A DNA stretch of 64,000 nt from Methanomethylovorans hollandica DSM 15978 (GCF_000328665.1 NC_019977.1:1728011-1792010), one strand, 5' to 3'. Counted from the first letter of the stretch, positions 43,704 through 54,719 are shown. Made by a program: numbers and translations. The notes: generated by a model from the letters alone, not told the origin.

Positions 43704-44981
43704 TCATTCTTCCTTTGAAAGGGCTTCTTTTACTATCTTCATCGCACAGAGATCACCACACATGGAACATGCATCACTGCCTGTCACACGGCTTTCCCTG
43801 ATACTGCGAGCACGTTCTCCGTCAATGGCCAGTCTGTACTGTTCTTCCCAGTCAAGCCTATGGCGTGCGTGTGACATCCTATCGTCCAACGCACGTGCTC
43901 TTTCCCGTTGTCCTTCTTTTGCAATGTCTGCAGCATGTGCTGCGATCTTAGTTACGATCGTACCTTCTCGTATATCACTTACCGTAGGTAATGCCAGGTG
44001 TTCCGAAGGCGTGGTCATACACAAGAAGTCTGCGCCATACATGCCTGCGAGAGTTCCGCCGATAGCACCGGTTATGTGGTCATATCCCGGAGCTATATCG
44101 GTCACCAGAGGACCCAGAAGATAGACAGGAGCATCAAGGCACAGGCTCTTCATGGTCTTTACACAAGTCTCGATCTCATTCACAGGCACATGTCCCGGAC
44201 CTTCCACAAAGGATTGCACGTTCGCAGTACGTGCCCTTTTCACAAGCTCGCCCAGAGTGACGATCTCAGTAAACATTGCGCCATCAGATGCATCGTGGAT
44301 ACAACCCGGCCTCATGCCATCCCCAAGGCTCACAGCCATATCATGCTCATAGGCTATTTCGAGGAGATAGTCGTATTCGGTGTAGAAAGGGTTGTCTTCC
44401 TGATTATGCAACATCCATGCAAGAGTGAACGCACCACCACGGCTGACAACTTCGGTGATCCTATCGCCTTTTTTGATCCGTCCGAGAGAATCAAGGTTCA
44501 CACCAGCATGCACCGTGACAAAATCCACTCCATCCATGGCATGTTTCCTGACAGCATTGAACATGTCATCGGAGGTCATGTCCACAACCGCTTGCCGGGA
44601 TGCTGCTGCCTGATATATAGGTACGGAGCCTATGGGGATATGAACAGCTTTCATGATCATGGACCGGATACTATCCAGATCTCCGCCTGTGGAAAGGTCC
44701 ATCAGCGCATCGGCACCGAACTTTTCGGCAGTGCGCGCTTTTTCAATCTCTTCCTCTATATTGATGTAGTCTCTGGACGTACCTATGTTGGCATTTATCT
44801 TAGTGCTCATGTACCTGCCAATGCCCACAGGCCTTGAATCCCTTGCAGGGTTATCGGGTATGGCAATGATGCCTTTTGCCACACAGGAGCGTACAAGGTC
44901 GGGATCAATACCTTCTTTTTTAGCTACTTCCTGTATCTGGGGAGCTATAATCCCCTTTTTTGCATCTTCCATGAGTGTCAT
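43704..44981 (-). CDS. thiC: Phosphomethylpyrimidine synthase (HMP-P synthase)
   Basis: Radical-SAM enzyme converting aminoimidazole ribotide to HMP phosphate for thiamine. Seen: [81 protein letters not shown] and the C-terminal Fe-S motif CSMCGDLC (C-x2-C-x4-C). At 425 residues it is the archaeal/short type. No TPP riboswitch was recognised upstream (44982-45107). Monocistronic; the thiamine product is also the cofactor of ComDE and acetolactate synthase in this window. Confidence 0.95.
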   Translation of the reverse strand: MTLMEDAKKGIIAPQIQEVAKKEGIDPDLVRSCVAKGIIAIPDNPARDSRPVGIGRYMSTKINANIGTSRDYINIEEEIEKARTAEKFGADALMDLSTGGDLDSIRSMIMKAVHIPIGSVPIYQAAASRQAVVDMTSDDMFNAVRKHAMDGVDFVTVHAGVNLDSLGRIKKGDRITEVVSRGGAFTLAWMLHNQEDNPFYTEYDYLLEIAYEHDMAVSLGDGMRPGCIHDASDGAMFTEIVTLGELVKRARTANVQSFVEGPGHVPVNEIETCVKTMKSLCLDAPVYLLGPLVTDIAPGYDHITGAIGGTLAGMYGADFLCMTTPSEHLALPTVSDIREGTIVTKIAAHAADIAKEGQRERARALDDRMSHARHRLDWEEQYRLAIDGERARSIRESRVTGSDACSMCGDLCAMKIVKEALSKEE

Positions 44982-45107
44982 TGATATTCTCGTATGAACA
45001 CGAACATAAAAGCCTTTTGCTGTCCTTATATATCCTGTCTGACATATATCGGTGCAGAGTATTTATCAGCTGCGTGGAAAATGAATAAGTAAGGTCGCGG
45101 TGGTACG

Positions 45108-45532
45108 ATGCCCCATGATGTTGAAAAAAGCTCATTAGTTTACGGTGTGGATCTTTACAGATTCGTGAAGGATATAAAGTTCGTCCTGTTATTCTATGTA
45201 ACAGGTGACCTGATGACCATGATATACGTTATAGGATCTGGTCTTGCACAGGAAGGCAATCCGATAGTATCTGCATTCTCCTCCATGAATGGACTTTATA
45301 GCATCGTACTGTTCAAGGTATTCTTCACAATAGCACTGTTGGGAAACTATACTTATATTATACATTCCACGGCAGGGAAAAAACAGGGCCAGACCTTTGC
45401 ATGGAATGCCCTCAGACATACCACTTTGCAATAATGGGACTGATAATAATATTCAATAACCTGCTTGTGATGGGAGGCTATATAAACCCTGTTTATCGGG
45501 TATTGACCTTTGTAACCAGCCTTCTGATCTGA
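45108..45532 (+). pseudogene. Frameshifted small membrane protein, paralogue of the 29437 gene
   Basis: Frame 1 (45108-45434) encodes 108 residues (LFYVTGDLMTMIYVIGSG, GLYSIVLFKVFFTIALL) and stops after ALRHTTLQ. In the -1 frame, from about 45410 to 45532, the sequence continues HFAIMGLIIIFNNLLVMGGY and further, aligning with AILGIVLTVNNILVG of the intact paralogue at 29437. One base is lacking or extra near 45415-45420. GGTGGTAC precedes the start in both. A sequencing error, a recent mutation or programmed frameshifting are all possible. Confidence 0.7.
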
Positions 45533-45632
45533 GACCGGAATCCCTTTAGATTCTTTTCTGACAATCGATAAAGTTAATGTAAGGTCAGTTATAATGTATC
45601 GCGCACGATTCTTACAGGGTGCGGGATATATT

Positions 45633-47969
45633 ATGACTGTTGTTGTATTTACCGAAAAGAACAAAGCTGCTTCACAGATAGCCAACATTTTAAGCGGAGG
45701 CAAGCCTGACAGGAAGCTTGTCGAAGGAGTGCCAGTCTATATGTTCCGCAGGAATGGCCAGGAATGGCAGGTAATGGGCCTTTCGGGTCATATAATGGGC
45801 TATGATTTTCCACAGGAGCTGAACAACTGGCGCTCGGTGGACCCGGCCATATTGATCGATACACGACCCATCAAGACAGTTACAAAAAAACCGTTTGCAG
45901 ATGCCATTATTTCTCTTGCCAGGGAAGCTGATGCGATAATACTTGCTTGTGATTTTGACAGGGAAGGCGAGAATATCGGTTTTGAAGCGAAGGAACTTGC
46001 ATCCAGGGTTTCCCGTGCTCCTGTAAAAAGAGCTAGGTTCTCTTCATTGTCGGATTCTGAGATCATTAAGGCTTTTGATAATCCGGTGGAACCTGATGCA
46101 GCCATGGCAATGTCTGCGGAAGCCCGCCAGATCCTCGACCTTAAGATGGGCGCTGCTTTTACCCGGTACCTCACCCTGGCCGTAAGAGAAAGGGCACGTA
46201 CCAAGGAAATCCTTTCCATAGGACCGTGCCAGACCCCTACCTGCGGTTTCGTATATGAAAGAGACAAGGCCATTAAAGAGTTCAATCCGGAGGATTTCTG
46301 GAAAATAGAAGCACTTTTCCATGCAAAGGACATGGACTTCAAAGGAGTGCACCGGGCAGGCAATATAAAAGATAAGGCGAAAGCAGCCGAAATATTCGAT
46401 CGTATCCGGGCAGGCAAGACCGGGCTGGTTACAAAAAAGAGCGTCACTGAAATAAAGACAAATGCACCATACCCGCTCAACACTACCGAATTCCTTAAAC
46501 GTGCCTCTAAGTTCCTTAACATCAGCCCCGAATCTGCTCTTGAGATAGCCGAGCAGCTGTATCTGAACGGTTTCACAAGCTATCCGAGGACTGAAACAAA
46601 TAAATATGCCGATGATTTTGATTTTAAGTCAAAAGTCATAGCCTTTACATCCACAGAATACAGAGACCATGCACTTGCCATACTCTCAGGCGGGGATATT
46701 GTTGTGCGCAATGGTATAAAAGACGGACATGACCACCCTCCCATACATCCGATAAAAGCTGTTGCTGTAAAGGAAGTGGAAAAAGCTGTAAAGACAGAAG
46801 GTGCCGGCAAGATCTATGACCTGATAGCCAGGCATTTTCTTGCTAACCTCATGCCTGCGGCTTTATTTGAGAAGACGCATCTCGAGATCACAGTGGAAAA
46901 AGAACTGTTCGACTCTTCGGGGTCCATAATGAAAAACGAAGGCTGGATGGTAGTTTATCCGTTTGAGACAAAGAACGACAAATTGCTGCCCGATATAAAG
47001 GAGCAAGATGAGGTCAAGGTGAAAAAGCTGGAGAACATAGCTTCCAAAACCACTCCACCAAAACACCTTACTGAAGCCGAACTTCTCACCCTCATGGATA
47101 AACATGGTATCGGCACCAAGGCAACAGCTCCTTCCCATATAGAGACTAACAAGAAACGTGGTTATTTTGAAACAAAGGGGAAGACCATAGTCATCCAGGA
47201 AACTGGTTTCATTCTGATGGACGCTCTTAGCACATCGATACCAGTTGTAGTGAAACCGGAAATAAGGGCAAGTATAGAGTCCCTGGTGCAGGAAGTGGAG
47301 GATGGCAGCAAGGACTTAGAGCATGCAGTGGCTGAGGGGACAGAGCTTATCAAAATGATGTATTCACGGCTTACCGAGAGCCGGGATTCCATTGTATCGC
47401 GGCTTGCAGGATCTATAAATGATGGCACTGCCACTGATGACAAAAAGAACTATATTGGCAAATGCCCGGATTGCGGACGTGTGCTGCGCATAATAAGCAC
47501 TGAGAAGGGACGTTTTGTAGGGTGCACCGGCTATCCGCAATGCAGGAACAGCTATCCTTTGCCCAGGGAAGGTGCACTTTCAGTGCTTCGTTCAAAAAAT
47601 TGTAAGAAGGGTGGAGCTGCAGTAATAAAGGTAGGGAACAAATATTGCTGGGCAGTGGGTATAGGTCCATGCTTTGCATGTGACCTTATGAAGAAATGCT
47701 TCCCCCCTGAAGTAGTGGGGCCCTGCCCAATATGTGACGGAGAGATGTGTCTTGTCACTACAAAGGATTCACGTTTTCTGGGTTGTAGCAACCGCTGTGG
47801 CCGTACTCAGTCCCTGCCGCAGGAAGGCAGACTTACAGTGCTTGAGCGCAAGTGTGAGGTGTGTGGATGGAAAATGATCCGCATAAAGGAAAAAGATAAG
47901 GAAGCCATTGAAAAGTGTGTAAATCGCAGCTGTGGAAAAGATCAGGGTAAAAAAAGGCTTTCAACTTGA
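45633..47969 (+). CDS. topA: DNA topoisomerase I (type IA)
   Basis: Relaxes negative supercoils via a 5'-phosphotyrosine intermediate. The N-terminal TOPRIM domain (VFTEKNKAASQIANIL, ILACDFDREGENIGFEAKEL with the DxD-type acids) precedes the active tyrosine in SYPRTETNKY (about residue 316 from this start). The C-terminus has three zinc modules (CPDCGRVLR...GCTGYPQC; CPICDGEMC...GCSNRC; CEVCGWKM...CVNRSC). The frame opens at 45594, but homologues begin at the VVFTEKNKA strand, so ATG 45633 is preferred (about 779 residues). Confidence 0.95.
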   Translation: MTVVVFTEKNKAASQIANILSGGKPDRKLVEGVPVYMFRRNGQEWQVMGLSGHIMGYDFPQELNNWRSVDPAILIDTRPIKTVTKKPFADAIISLAREADAIILACDFDREGENIGFEAKELASRVSRAPVKRARFSSLSDSEIIKAFDNPVEPDAAMAMSAEARQILDLKMGAAFTRYLTLAVRERARTKEILSIGPCQTPTCGFVYERDKAIKEFNPEDFWKIEALFHAKDMDFKGVHRAGNIKDKAKAAEIFDRIRAGKTGLVTKKSVTEIKTNAPYPLNTTEFLKRASKFLNISPESALEIAEQLYLNGFTSYPRTETNKYADDFDFKSKVIAFTSTEYRDHALAILSGGDIVVRNGIKDGHDHPPIHPIKAVAVKEVEKAVKTEGAGKIYDLIARHFLANLMPAALFEKTHLEITVEKELFDSSGSIMKNEGWMVVYPFETKNDKLLPDIKEQDEVKVKKLENIASKTTPPKHLTEAELLTLMDKHGIGTKATAPSHIETNKKRGYFETKGKTIVIQETGFILMDALSTSIPVVVKPEIRASIESLVQEVEDGSKDLEHAVAEGTELIKMMYSRLTESRDSIVSRLAGSINDGTATDDKKNYIGKCPDCGRVLRIISTEKGRFVGCTGYPQCRNSYPLPREGALSVLRSKNCKKGGAAVIKVGNKYCWAVGIGPCFACDLMKKCFPPEVVGPCPICDGEMCLVTTKDSRFLGCSNRCGRTQSLPQEGRLTVLERKCEVCGWKMIRIKEKDKEAIEKCVNRSCGKDQGKKRLST

Positions 47970-48022
47970 GTTGATTTTGCTCTAAATCAATTAACCTTGA
48001 TTAGTCGTATTGCGAACAAATC

Positions 48023-48122
48023 TTTAAATATAAGAAATGCATACTTAGAATTAGAGACGAAGGGCAAAACCGGAAAACCTTCTAATACCAAACTGGTGTC
48101 TAAATCCAAAATATATTCTAAG
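48023..48122 (+). ncRNA. Candidate structured RNA between topA and the nitroreductase gene
   Basis: A TATA box TTTAAATATAAG (48023-48034) predicts a start near 48050 with no ORF downstream on this strand. The sequence folds as nested helices: CTTAGAAT (48044-48051) with ATTCTAAG (48115-48122), AGAC (48055-48058) with GTCT (48098-48101), GAAGG (48059-48063) with CCTTC (48078-48082), and ACCA (48087-48090) with TGGT (48094-48097). P2 encloses P3 and P4 as a three-way junction. No known RNA class recognised; could overlap the start of a longer transcript antisense to the nitroreductase. Confidence 0.5.
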
Positions 48123-48152
48123 CCTCCTTAATTTCGGTTTGCGGCTTCGCCT

Positions 48153-48677
48153 CTACCTCCATAAATTACCATACAGTTCTTCAAAAGCTATTTCATTAAG
48201 CTCTTTTCTTGAAGATGTTGTTTTAAACTCGCCTGGATGCCCTATGGCCAGTGCAGCCACGAGTTCAAGAGATGCCGGGGCTTCTAAAATCAAATTCACT
48301 TGTTCTTTATTCTTTAAGATCTCTCCGAGCCACACTGCCCCCAATCCAAGTTCACAACAGGCAAGCAGCATATTCTGTATGGCTGCACCTGTGGATTGCA
48401 CATCTTTTGTGCGATCGTACATCGTAGAGGTATCCAGAAAAACAGCTATGATCACACTTGATCCTTTTACAATAGATGAATAGCGTGTACAAACAGCCAG
48501 CTTTTCTATTGTGTCCCTGTTTTGTACTACTATGAATTTCCAGGGCTGGTTGTTAAGGCCCGATGGTGCCCAGCGTCCGGCTTCAAGGATCATTGTTATA
48601 TCCGATCTTGCCACAGGCTCAGACGTATAACTGCGGATGCTTCTTCTTGAAAGAATGGTCTCTATGGTTCCCTGCAT
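48153..48677 (-). CDS. Nitroreductase-family flavoprotein
   Basis: FMN-dependent oxidoreductase of the NfsB/FRP fold, 174 residues. Seen: the FMN-binding SRRSIRSYTSEPV near residue 10, EAGRWAPSGLNNQPWKFIVV, and NMLLACCELGLGAVWLGEI with the Gly-rich active-site loop, plus ALAIGHPGE near the end. Physiological electron acceptor unknown. Monocistronic; its 3' end faces the candidate structured RNA. Confidence 0.9.
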   Translation of the reverse strand: MQGTIETILSRRSIRSYTSEPVARSDITMILEAGRWAPSGLNNQPWKFIVVQNRDTIEKLAVCTRYSSIVKGSSVIIAVFLDTSTMYDRTKDVQSTGAAIQNMLLACCELGLGAVWLGEILKNKEQVNLILEAPASLELVAALAIGHPGEFKTTSSRKELNEIAFEELYGNLWR

Positions 48678-48762
48678 TTATATCACTTCAAAAAAGGTAG
48701 ACGTGTTCTTGTATATAAGACACGTCTTTGTATGGAAATAAAAGAATTATATTCCAGAAAGT

Positions 48763-49773
48763 TCACTTCTCATTAAGGCCACTGTTAAGCCATGGCATCA
48801 TGGCACGCAACCTGCGGCCCACTTCTTCCACAGGGTGTTCCCTGTCCAGACGTTCCATAGATGTGAGCACGGGCCTGTTGGCCTTGCCTTCGAGCACGAA
48901 CTCCCTTGCGAACTCTCCGTTCTGGATACGTTCCAGAGCTTCGTACATGGCTTCCCTGGACAGCTCATTGATGACCTTAGGCCCAACGGTCATTCCACCG
49001 TATTCAGCAGTGTTGGATACGGAATACCACATCTTCTCCAGACCACCTTCATGGATAAGATCTACGATGAGCTTCAGCTCATGAGTGGTCTCAAAATATG
49101 CCATCTCTGGCTGGTAACCAGCTTCGACGAGAACCTCAAAGGCAGTCTTGATAAGAGAGGCCACGCCACCGCACAGGTCTACCTGCTCGCCGAAGAGGTC
49201 AGTTTCCGTTTCCTCACGGAAGGTTGTCTCAAATACTCCGGCCCGTGTACAACCTACACCTTTTGCATGTGCCAGGGCTAACTCTTTTGCCATGCCTGTA
49301 GCATCCTGATAGACTGCAATAAGACCAGGGACCCCATGTCCTTCTTTGTAAGTTCTGCGCACAAGGTGTCCCGGGCTTTTTGGTGCCACCATGTACACAT
49401 CGATGTCTTTCTTGGGCACTATCTGATTGTAATGGATGTTAAAACCGTGGGAGAAAACAAGAGCATTACCTGGCTCAAGTCCGGATTCTATCTCCTCATA
49501 GTAAATCTGGGACTGTGTTTCGTCCGGCAGAAGCATCTGGATGACATCAGCCGCTTTGGCCGCCTCTTTGACCGTCATGACCTTAAGGCCATCCTCTTCT
49601 GCCTGCCGCCATCGTTTGCTGCCCTCACGCAGACCTACGATCACCTCAAGTCCGGAATCATGCAGGTTCTGGGCCTGGGCATGACCCTGGCTGCCATATC
49701 CCATCACCGCTATCTTCTTACCTTGCAGGATGCTGAGATCTGCATCCTTATCATAGTACATATTTACTGCCAT
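48763..49773 (-). CDS. ilvC: Ketol-acid reductoisomerase
   Basis: NADPH/Mg-dependent enzyme of valine, leucine and isoleucine synthesis (class I, short form). Seen: [24 protein letters not shown], the Rossmann loop ending in serine/arginine residues, [34 protein letters not shown], the Mg ligands [13 protein letters not shown], and [11 protein letters not shown]. At 336 residues it is full length. It is the last gene of the cimA-ilvB-ilvN-ilvC set on this strand. Confidence 0.96.
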   Translation of the reverse strand: MAVNMYYDKDADLSILQGKKIAVMGYGSQGHAQAQNLHDSGLEVIVGLREGSKRWRQAEEDGLKVMTVKEAAKAADVIQMLLPDETQSQIYYEEIESGLEPGNALVFSHGFNIHYNQIVPKKDIDVYMVAPKSPGHLVRRTYKEGHGVPGLIAVYQDATGMAKELALAHAKGVGCTRAGVFETTFREETETDLFGEQVDLCGGVASLIKTAFEVLVEAGYQPEMAYFETTHELKLIVDLIHEGGLEKMWYSVSNTAEYGGMTVGPKVINELSREAMYEALERIQNGEFAREFVLEGKANRPVLTSMERLDREHPVEEVGRRLRAMMPWLNSGLNEK

Positions 49774-49797
49774 TTGAATTACCTCTTAAGTTTATCT

Positions 49798-50283
49798 TTA
49801 TACGCTCTTCGGGCCTCTGCGCAGGGCAATTTTACCTGTACGCACCATTTCCTTGATACCGAAGGGCTTAAGCAACTGTTCTATTGCCTTGATCTTGTTC
49901 TCGTCACCTGTTACCTCTATGACCATGGACTTGCTGGCAACATCGATGATCTTTGCCCTGAAGATGTCTGCTATTTGCATGATCTCGGAGCGATTGTTCA
50001 CATCCGCATTGACCTTAATAAGGACAAGTTCCCTTTCCACAATGTCCTCGGTCCCAAGATCTGTTACCCTGATAACATCGATCAATTTATTTAGCTGTTT
50101 GGTGACCTGTTCCAGAACGAGGTCATCACCACGTACGACAATGGTCATCCGGGATATTGTGGGATCCTCGGTAACCCCCACTGCCAGGCTGTCTATGTTA
50201 TAGCCCCGGCGGGCAAACAAGCTGGCAACCCGTGAAAGCACACCGTATCTGTTCTCCACCAGAACTGCAAGTGTATGTTTCAT
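49798..50283 (-). CDS. ilvN: Acetolactate synthase regulatory (small) subunit
   Basis: 161-residue regulatory subunit with the N-terminal ACT domain ([32 protein letters not shown]) and a C-terminal domain ending [16 protein letters not shown]. It confers valine feedback control and raises activity of IlvB. It overlaps ilvB by 4 nt and is followed by ilvC after 24 nt. Confidence 0.95.
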   Translation of the reverse strand: MKHTLAVLVENRYGVLSRVASLFARRGYNIDSLAVGVTEDPTISRMTIVVRGDDLVLEQVTKQLNKLIDVIRVTDLGTEDIVERELVLIKVNADVNNRSEIMQIADIFRAKIIDVASKSMVIEVTGDENKIKAIEQLLKPFGIKEMVRTGKIALRRGPKSV

Positions 50284-51971
50284 GCTTTCCTCTCCAGGTC
50301 CATTATCTCGTTGATAGCCGCTCCTGCCGGCACCATGGGCGATACGTTCTCTTCACACTCTACCCAGAAATCTATCAGCGTGGGCCTTCCGGAAGCTATT
50401 GCCTGCTCGATGGCCGGCCTGACCTCTGAAGGCTGTGTAACGCGCAGCCCGAGTGCACCGTATGCCTCTGCGAGCTTTACGAAATCAACACTGTTCCTTA
50501 TACAGGTATAAGAGTATCTTTTATCGAAGAAGAGTTCCTGCCACTGCCTGACCATACCCAGATAACCATTATTGAATATAGCGATTATCACGGGGATATT
50601 CTCCTGGACAACAGTTGCCAACTCCTGCGAGTTCATCTGGAACGAGCCGTCACCTGAAATATCAAAGACCACTCTGTCGGGCTTTGCCATTTTGACCCCG
50701 ATGGCTGCCGGGAACCCGAATCCCATGGTACCCAGACCTCCGGACGATATGAACGTCCGGGGTTCACTGAACCTGAAGTATTGCGCAGCCCACATCTGAT
50801 GCTGGCCAACTTCGGTAACGATGATTGCATCCTTGCAGGCATCATGGATCTGTTCTATGATGTACTGGGGTTTGATATTTTCCTTGCCGCCAATATAATG
50901 CAGGGGATATGATCTCTTCCAGTGTGCTATCCTTTTCAGCCATTCATCGGTGGGAGCCCTTTCGACATATTTAAGCAGGTCTTCAAGCACCTTTGCGGCA
51001 TTACCCACTATAGGGATGTCTACGCGCACGTTCTTGGATATCTCTGCAGGATCTACATCTATATGGATGATCCTGGCATTGGTTGCAAAAGATCTGATCT
51101 TGCCCGTGACCCTGTCATCGAACCTTGCACCCACGGCGATGATGAGATCTGATTCCTGTATCGCATAGTTGGCATATTTGGTGCCGTGCATTCCCAGCAT
51201 ACCCAGGAACAGCGGATGGTCCACCGGGAAAGCACCCATCCCGGTAAGTGTCGTGGTGACCGGAGCCTGCACTTTTTCGGCAAGTGCCCGCAGATATTCG
51301 CTGGCATTTGCACTGATAACTCCGCCCCCTGCGTAGATCACAGGTTTGGAAGAGAGGGAGATCTCTTCTGCAGCCTTCTTTATTTGCTGAATGTTACCTT
51401 CATAAGTGGGATTATAACTGCGCAGCTTCACCGTTTCTGGGTAGTGGAAATCGATCATTTCGGTTGTGAGATCCTTGGGGATATCTATAAGCACCGGCCC
51501 CGGTCTGCCAGTGGATGCAATATGGAACGCCTCCTTCATGATCCTTGGAATATCGTTAGCATCCTGCAGAAGATAATTATGTTTTGTTATAGGCAGGGTT
51601 ATACCCGTGATGTTAGCTTCCTGGAAGGCATCGTTCCCGATCATGGACAGCGGCACCTGGCCGGTCAGGGCTACAATGGGTATGGAGTCCATGTAAGCAG
51701 TGGCTATACCTGTGACCAGGTTAGTTGCTCCGGGGCCGGATGTGGCTAAGCATACTCCCACCTTACCTGTGGCCCTTGCATACCCATCTGCGGCATGGGC
51801 AGCTGATTGTTCATGGCGTACAAGCACATGGCGTATCTTTGAGTCATACAGTGCATCATAAATGGGAAGCACCTGACCTCCGGGATATCCGAATATCGTG
51901 TCTACGCCTTCCCTATACAGACACTCGATGATGGCTCTTGCACCTGTCATCTTCTCTGTTTGTCCTGTCAT
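50280..51971 (-). CDS. ilvB: Acetolactate synthase catalytic (large) subunit
   Basis: 563-residue TPP enzyme making acetolactate or acetohydroxybutyrate. Seen: the N-terminal [16 protein letters not shown] and [36 protein letters not shown]-region [14 protein letters not shown], and the TPP motif [31 protein letters not shown]. Upstream 47 nt separates it from cimA/leuA; downstream it overlaps ilvN. Confidence 0.96.
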   Translation of the reverse strand: MTGQTEKMTGARAIIECLYREGVDTIFGYPGGQVLPIYDALYDSKIRHVLVRHEQSAAHAADGYARATGKVGVCLATSGPGATNLVTGIATAYMDSIPIVALTGQVPLSMIGNDAFQEANITGITLPITKHNYLLQDANDIPRIMKEAFHIASTGRPGPVLIDIPKDLTTEMIDFHYPETVKLRSYNPTYEGNIQQIKKAAEEISLSSKPVIYAGGGVISANASEYLRALAEKVQAPVTTTLTGMGAFPVDHPLFLGMLGMHGTKYANYAIQESDLIIAVGARFDDRVTGKIRSFATNARIIHIDVDPAEISKNVRVDIPIVGNAAKVLEDLLKYVERAPTDEWLKRIAHWKRSYPLHYIGGKENIKPQYIIEQIHDACKDAIIVTEVGQHQMWAAQYFRFSEPRTFISSGGLGTMGFGFPAAIGVKMAKPDRVVFDISGDGSFQMNSQELATVVQENIPVIIAIFNNGYLGMVRQWQELFFDKRYSYTCIRNSVDFVKLAEAYGALGLRVTQPSEVRPAIEQAIASGRPTLIDFWVECEENVSPMVPAGAAINEIMDLERKA

Positions 51972-52018
51972 ACGATCACTCTGATGGTCATTTTTTTAGA
52001 TGTAGATATGTGTGTTTA

Positions 52019-53518
52019 TCACTCTTTTATTCTATCAGACGATTCTGCCTGTATCAAACGATTGATACCGTTAAGCATTGCCTCCACAGAAGCCATGATA
52101 ATATCAGTGCGTGTACCTCTGGAAGTTATCATCCTGCCGTCCTTTGAAAGTTTCACCAGTACTTCCACAAGGGCATCAGTGCCTCCTGTAATGGCATCCA
52201 CATGGTATTCCTCAAGCTGGATGTCTCCTACCCCAGCCACTGCTTTCTTTATACACTGAATAGTAGCGTCCACAGGTCCATCGCCTATACCTGCCTGGAC
52301 GACCTCCTGGCCATCAACTTTCAGTTTTACCGAAGCTGTGGGAGTGACCCTGTTCCCTGATACTACGGTAAAGTCTTCAAGTTTGACCCTGGAATTGCAC
52401 TGGATGTTTAGTACGGTCTCGGCAATGGACTGAAGATCAGCATCAGTAACATGCTTGCCGAAATCACCCAGCTCCTTTACTCTCTTGAGGATCTCGTTAA
52501 GGTGAGAATCCTGGATATCATATCCCATTTCCTTAATGGCAAGAGATACAGAGCTTTTGCCTGCATGCTTACCCATCACGATCTTACGCTCACGTCCGAG
52601 TATTTCCGGCCGTATCGGTTCATATGTGGATGTGTCTGCCAAAAGACCATGTACATGAATACCTGCCTCATGAGAGAAAGCATTGCCTCCTACAAGAGAT
52701 TTGTTGGGAGCTACGGGTATACCCGTAAGGCGGCTTACAAGCCTCGAGGTCTTGAAAAGCTCAGTTGTCTTGATACCTGTATCATATTTGTACAACCATT
52801 CAAGGATCATTACCACTTCTTCAAGGGAGGTATTACCCGCTCTTTCCCCTATGCCGTTAATGGTCACATGTGCTTCTCCTGCACCTGCTCTGAGAGCAGC
52901 TACCGTATTTGCGGTGCCCAGGCCGAAGTCATCATGACAGTGTATGCTTACAGGTATCTTTAAGGAAGCTGCCAGATCCTTGAATATAGCCTCTGTCTTT
53001 TCAGGTATCAGCATACCTACGGTGTCGCAGAAACAGAGTCTCTCTGCACCAGCCTCGATACCTGCCTGGTAAATGGACTTCAGGAAGTCAAGATCTGCCC
53101 TAGAGGCATCCTCTCCACTAAGCTCAACGATAAGCCCATGATCCCTGGCATATTCCGTAGTCTCGATGGCCATCTGCATTACTGCTTCCCTGTCCTTCTT
53201 GAGCTTAACTCTAATGTGCAGATCGGACACAGGAGCCACAAGATGAATGGAGTCCACATCACATGCAAGCGCATAGTCGATATCAGGTTGCATGATCCTG
53301 CAATAGCTGCAAATATCTGCACTTAAACCTTCAGCCGCAATTGCGCGGATGGATTCCCTTTCCCCTTCGGAAGTGATGGCTGATCCGGCCTCGATAATAT
53401 GCACGCCAAGCTCGTCTAGCTTGCGGGCAATGGCAAGTTTGTCCTCTTTAGTTAGCGCCACGCCGGGCGTCTGTTCACCGTCTCGTAGAGTTGTGTCCAA
53501 AAAGCGGATGTTTTCCAA
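52019..53518 (-). CDS. cimA: (R)-citramalate synthase / 2-isopropylmalate synthase family, probably citramalate synthase
   Basis: Acyltransferase of the alpha-isopropylmalate synthase family, 499 residues, condensing acetyl-CoA with pyruvate (citramalate) or 2-oxoisovalerate. The catalytic TIM barrel carries [34 protein letters not shown] and GIGERAGN; the metal/active [10 protein letters not shown] follows, and the C-terminal LeuA-like regulatory dimer domain starts near 370 ([20 protein letters not shown]). [15 protein letters not shown] resembles methanogen CimA more than LeuA, but substrate choice cannot be proven from sequence. First gene of the branched-chain operon. Confidence 0.8.
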   Translation of the reverse strand: MENIRFLDTTLRDGEQTPGVALTKEDKLAIARKLDELGVHIIEAGSAITSEGERESIRAIAAEGLSADICSYCRIMQPDIDYALACDVDSIHLVAPVSDLHIRVKLKKDREAVMQMAIETTEYARDHGLIVELSGEDASRADLDFLKSIYQAGIEAGAERLCFCDTVGMLIPEKTEAIFKDLAASLKIPVSIHCHDDFGLGTANTVAALRAGAGEAHVTINGIGERAGNTSLEEVVMILEWLYKYDTGIKTTELFKTSRLVSRLTGIPVAPNKSLVGGNAFSHEAGIHVHGLLADTSTYEPIRPEILGRERKIVMGKHAGKSSVSLAIKEMGYDIQDSHLNEILKRVKELGDFGKHVTDADLQSIAETVLNIQCNSRVKLEDFTVVSGNRVTPTASVKLKVDGQEVVQAGIGDGPVDATIQCIKKAVAGVGDIQLEEYHVDAITGGTDALVEVLVKLSKDGRMITSRGTRTDIIMASVEAMLNGINRLIQAESSDRIKE

Positions 53519-53572
53519 TAATAAGACCCCTCACAGGTATTAGTCTGCGGCAATAGCCAACAGTACCTACAC

Positions 53573-53603
53573 CGATATCGCTATACTATATATGGATATC
53601 GAT
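53573..53603. promoter_or_regulatory. Paired GATATCG repeats flanking the ilv operon TATA box
   Basis: CGATATCG (53573-53580) and GATATCGAT (53595-53603) lie on either side of a minus-strand TATA-like CATATATAGT (53584-53593). The spacing suits a repressor that occludes the promoter. Transcription would begin near 53560, about 40 nt before the cimA/leuA start. Candidate operator, protein unknown. Confidence 0.45.
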
Positions 53604-53663
53604 GTATCTATCATGATTGTTCACTAAAGAAGAACAAAAGAAAAAGTGCCTGAATTCCAGGCA

Positions 53664-54719
53664 TCAGAAATACTTGTCAATAGCCTCTATTGAGCTTACC
53701 AGAAGGTCTACACATGCCTTGACGTCAGCTGTATCCACTACTTCCACGGGAGAGTGTATATAACGGGTAACTACGCTTATGACACTGCATGGGATGCCCG
53801 CTCTTGTAAGGTGTATGGCAGTGGCATCCGTAGTACCACCATCACCCACCTCAAGCTGATAGGGGATGTGTTTCGATTCTGCGGTTTCAATCAGCCATTT
53901 AAGCACTTGGGGCGAAGCAATAAGACCACGTCCGGAGGCATCTGCCACGGTGATAACTCCACCTTTACCCTGTTCCACTGCAGCATCCTTTTTATCAATG
54001 CCCGGATGATCACCTGAAATTGTCGTGTCGACTGCAAGGGCTATATCCGGGTCCAGGCTGAAGGCAGATGTACGTGCGCCTTTGAGACCAACCTCTTCCT
54101 GCACGGTTCCCACGGCATACACGGTCGCTTTGATGTCCTTATCTGCAAGTTGCCTCATAACTTCCAGAAGTATTGCACAGCCTGCACGGTTGTCAAAAGC
54201 CTTGCCTGTTATCTTACCATTTGCAAGAGCAACTACTTCCCTGTCCATGGAAACAGGCGTTCCTATGGCAATACCCATCATTTCAGCATCGTCGCGGCTT
54301 GTGGCACCCACATCGATGAACATTTCCTCGGACTTCACAGGTCTTTTCCTGTCCTCTTCTTTCATCACATGAGGTGGTTTGGATCCGATGACTCCGGGAA
54401 CAGGACCATTTTTGGTATGGACCACAACTCTCTGGCTGTGCAGAGTGGGGTCGAACCAGCCACCTATCTTCACGAACTTCAGGAAACCCTTGTCATCAAT
54501 ATACTGCACCATCAGACCTATCTCATCCATATGGGTTGCGATCATTATTGATGGGCCGTTTCCCTTTTTAGTGCCTATCAGATTGCCCATCTTATCCGCG
54601 GTCAGCTCGTCCACATAGGGCTTAAGTCCTTCCTCCATAATGGCACGTATACTTTCCTCATGGCCGGAGATGCCATGTGCATTGGATAACTTCTTCAAAG
54701 AATCGACCAGTTTTTCCAT
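53664..54719 (-). CDS. M42-family (TET) aminopeptidase
   Basis: Dinuclear zinc/cobalt aminopeptidase of the tetrahedral TET type, 351 residues, degrading peptides in the cytoplasm. Seen: NAHGISGHEESIRAIM, ATHMDEIGLMV (metal His/Asp), KAFDNRAGCAILLEV with metal Asp, TVQEEVGLKGART with the general-base Glu pair, AVDTTISGDHPG and TRYIHSPVEVV with the last metal His. Monocistronic, with no partner gene. Confidence 0.94.
   Translation of the reverse strand: MEKLVDSLKKLSNAHGISGHEESIRAIMEEGLKPYVDELTADKMGNLIGTKKGNGPSIMIATHMDEIGLMVQYIDDKGFLKFVKIGGWFDPTLHSQRVVVHTKNGPVPGVIGSKPPHVMKEEDRKRPVKSEEMFIDVGATSRDDAEMMGIAIGTPVSMDREVVALANGKITGKAFDNRAGCAILLEVMRQLADKDIKATVYAVGTVQEEVGLKGARTSAFSLDPDIALAVDTTISGDHPGIDKKDAAVEQGKGGVITVADASGRGLIASPQVLKWLIETAESKHIPYQLEVGDGGTTDATAIHLTRAGIPCSVISVVTRYIHSPVEVVDTADVKACVDLLVSSIEAIDKYF

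Noticed and set aside
43998-44837. 279-codon ORF antisense to thiC
   Set aside because: Shadow of the well-defined thiC frame.
44982-45107. TPP riboswitch upstream of thiC
   Set aside because: The conserved TPP-aptamer cores (CUGAGA, ACCUGA) are not present.
45800-46576. 258-codon ORF antisense to topA
   Set aside because: Serine-rich shadow frame with no recognisable domain.
47971-47990. TTGATTT/AAATCAA hairpin after topA as a terminator
   Set aside because: The stem is only A/T-rich with no T tract after it, too weak to support.
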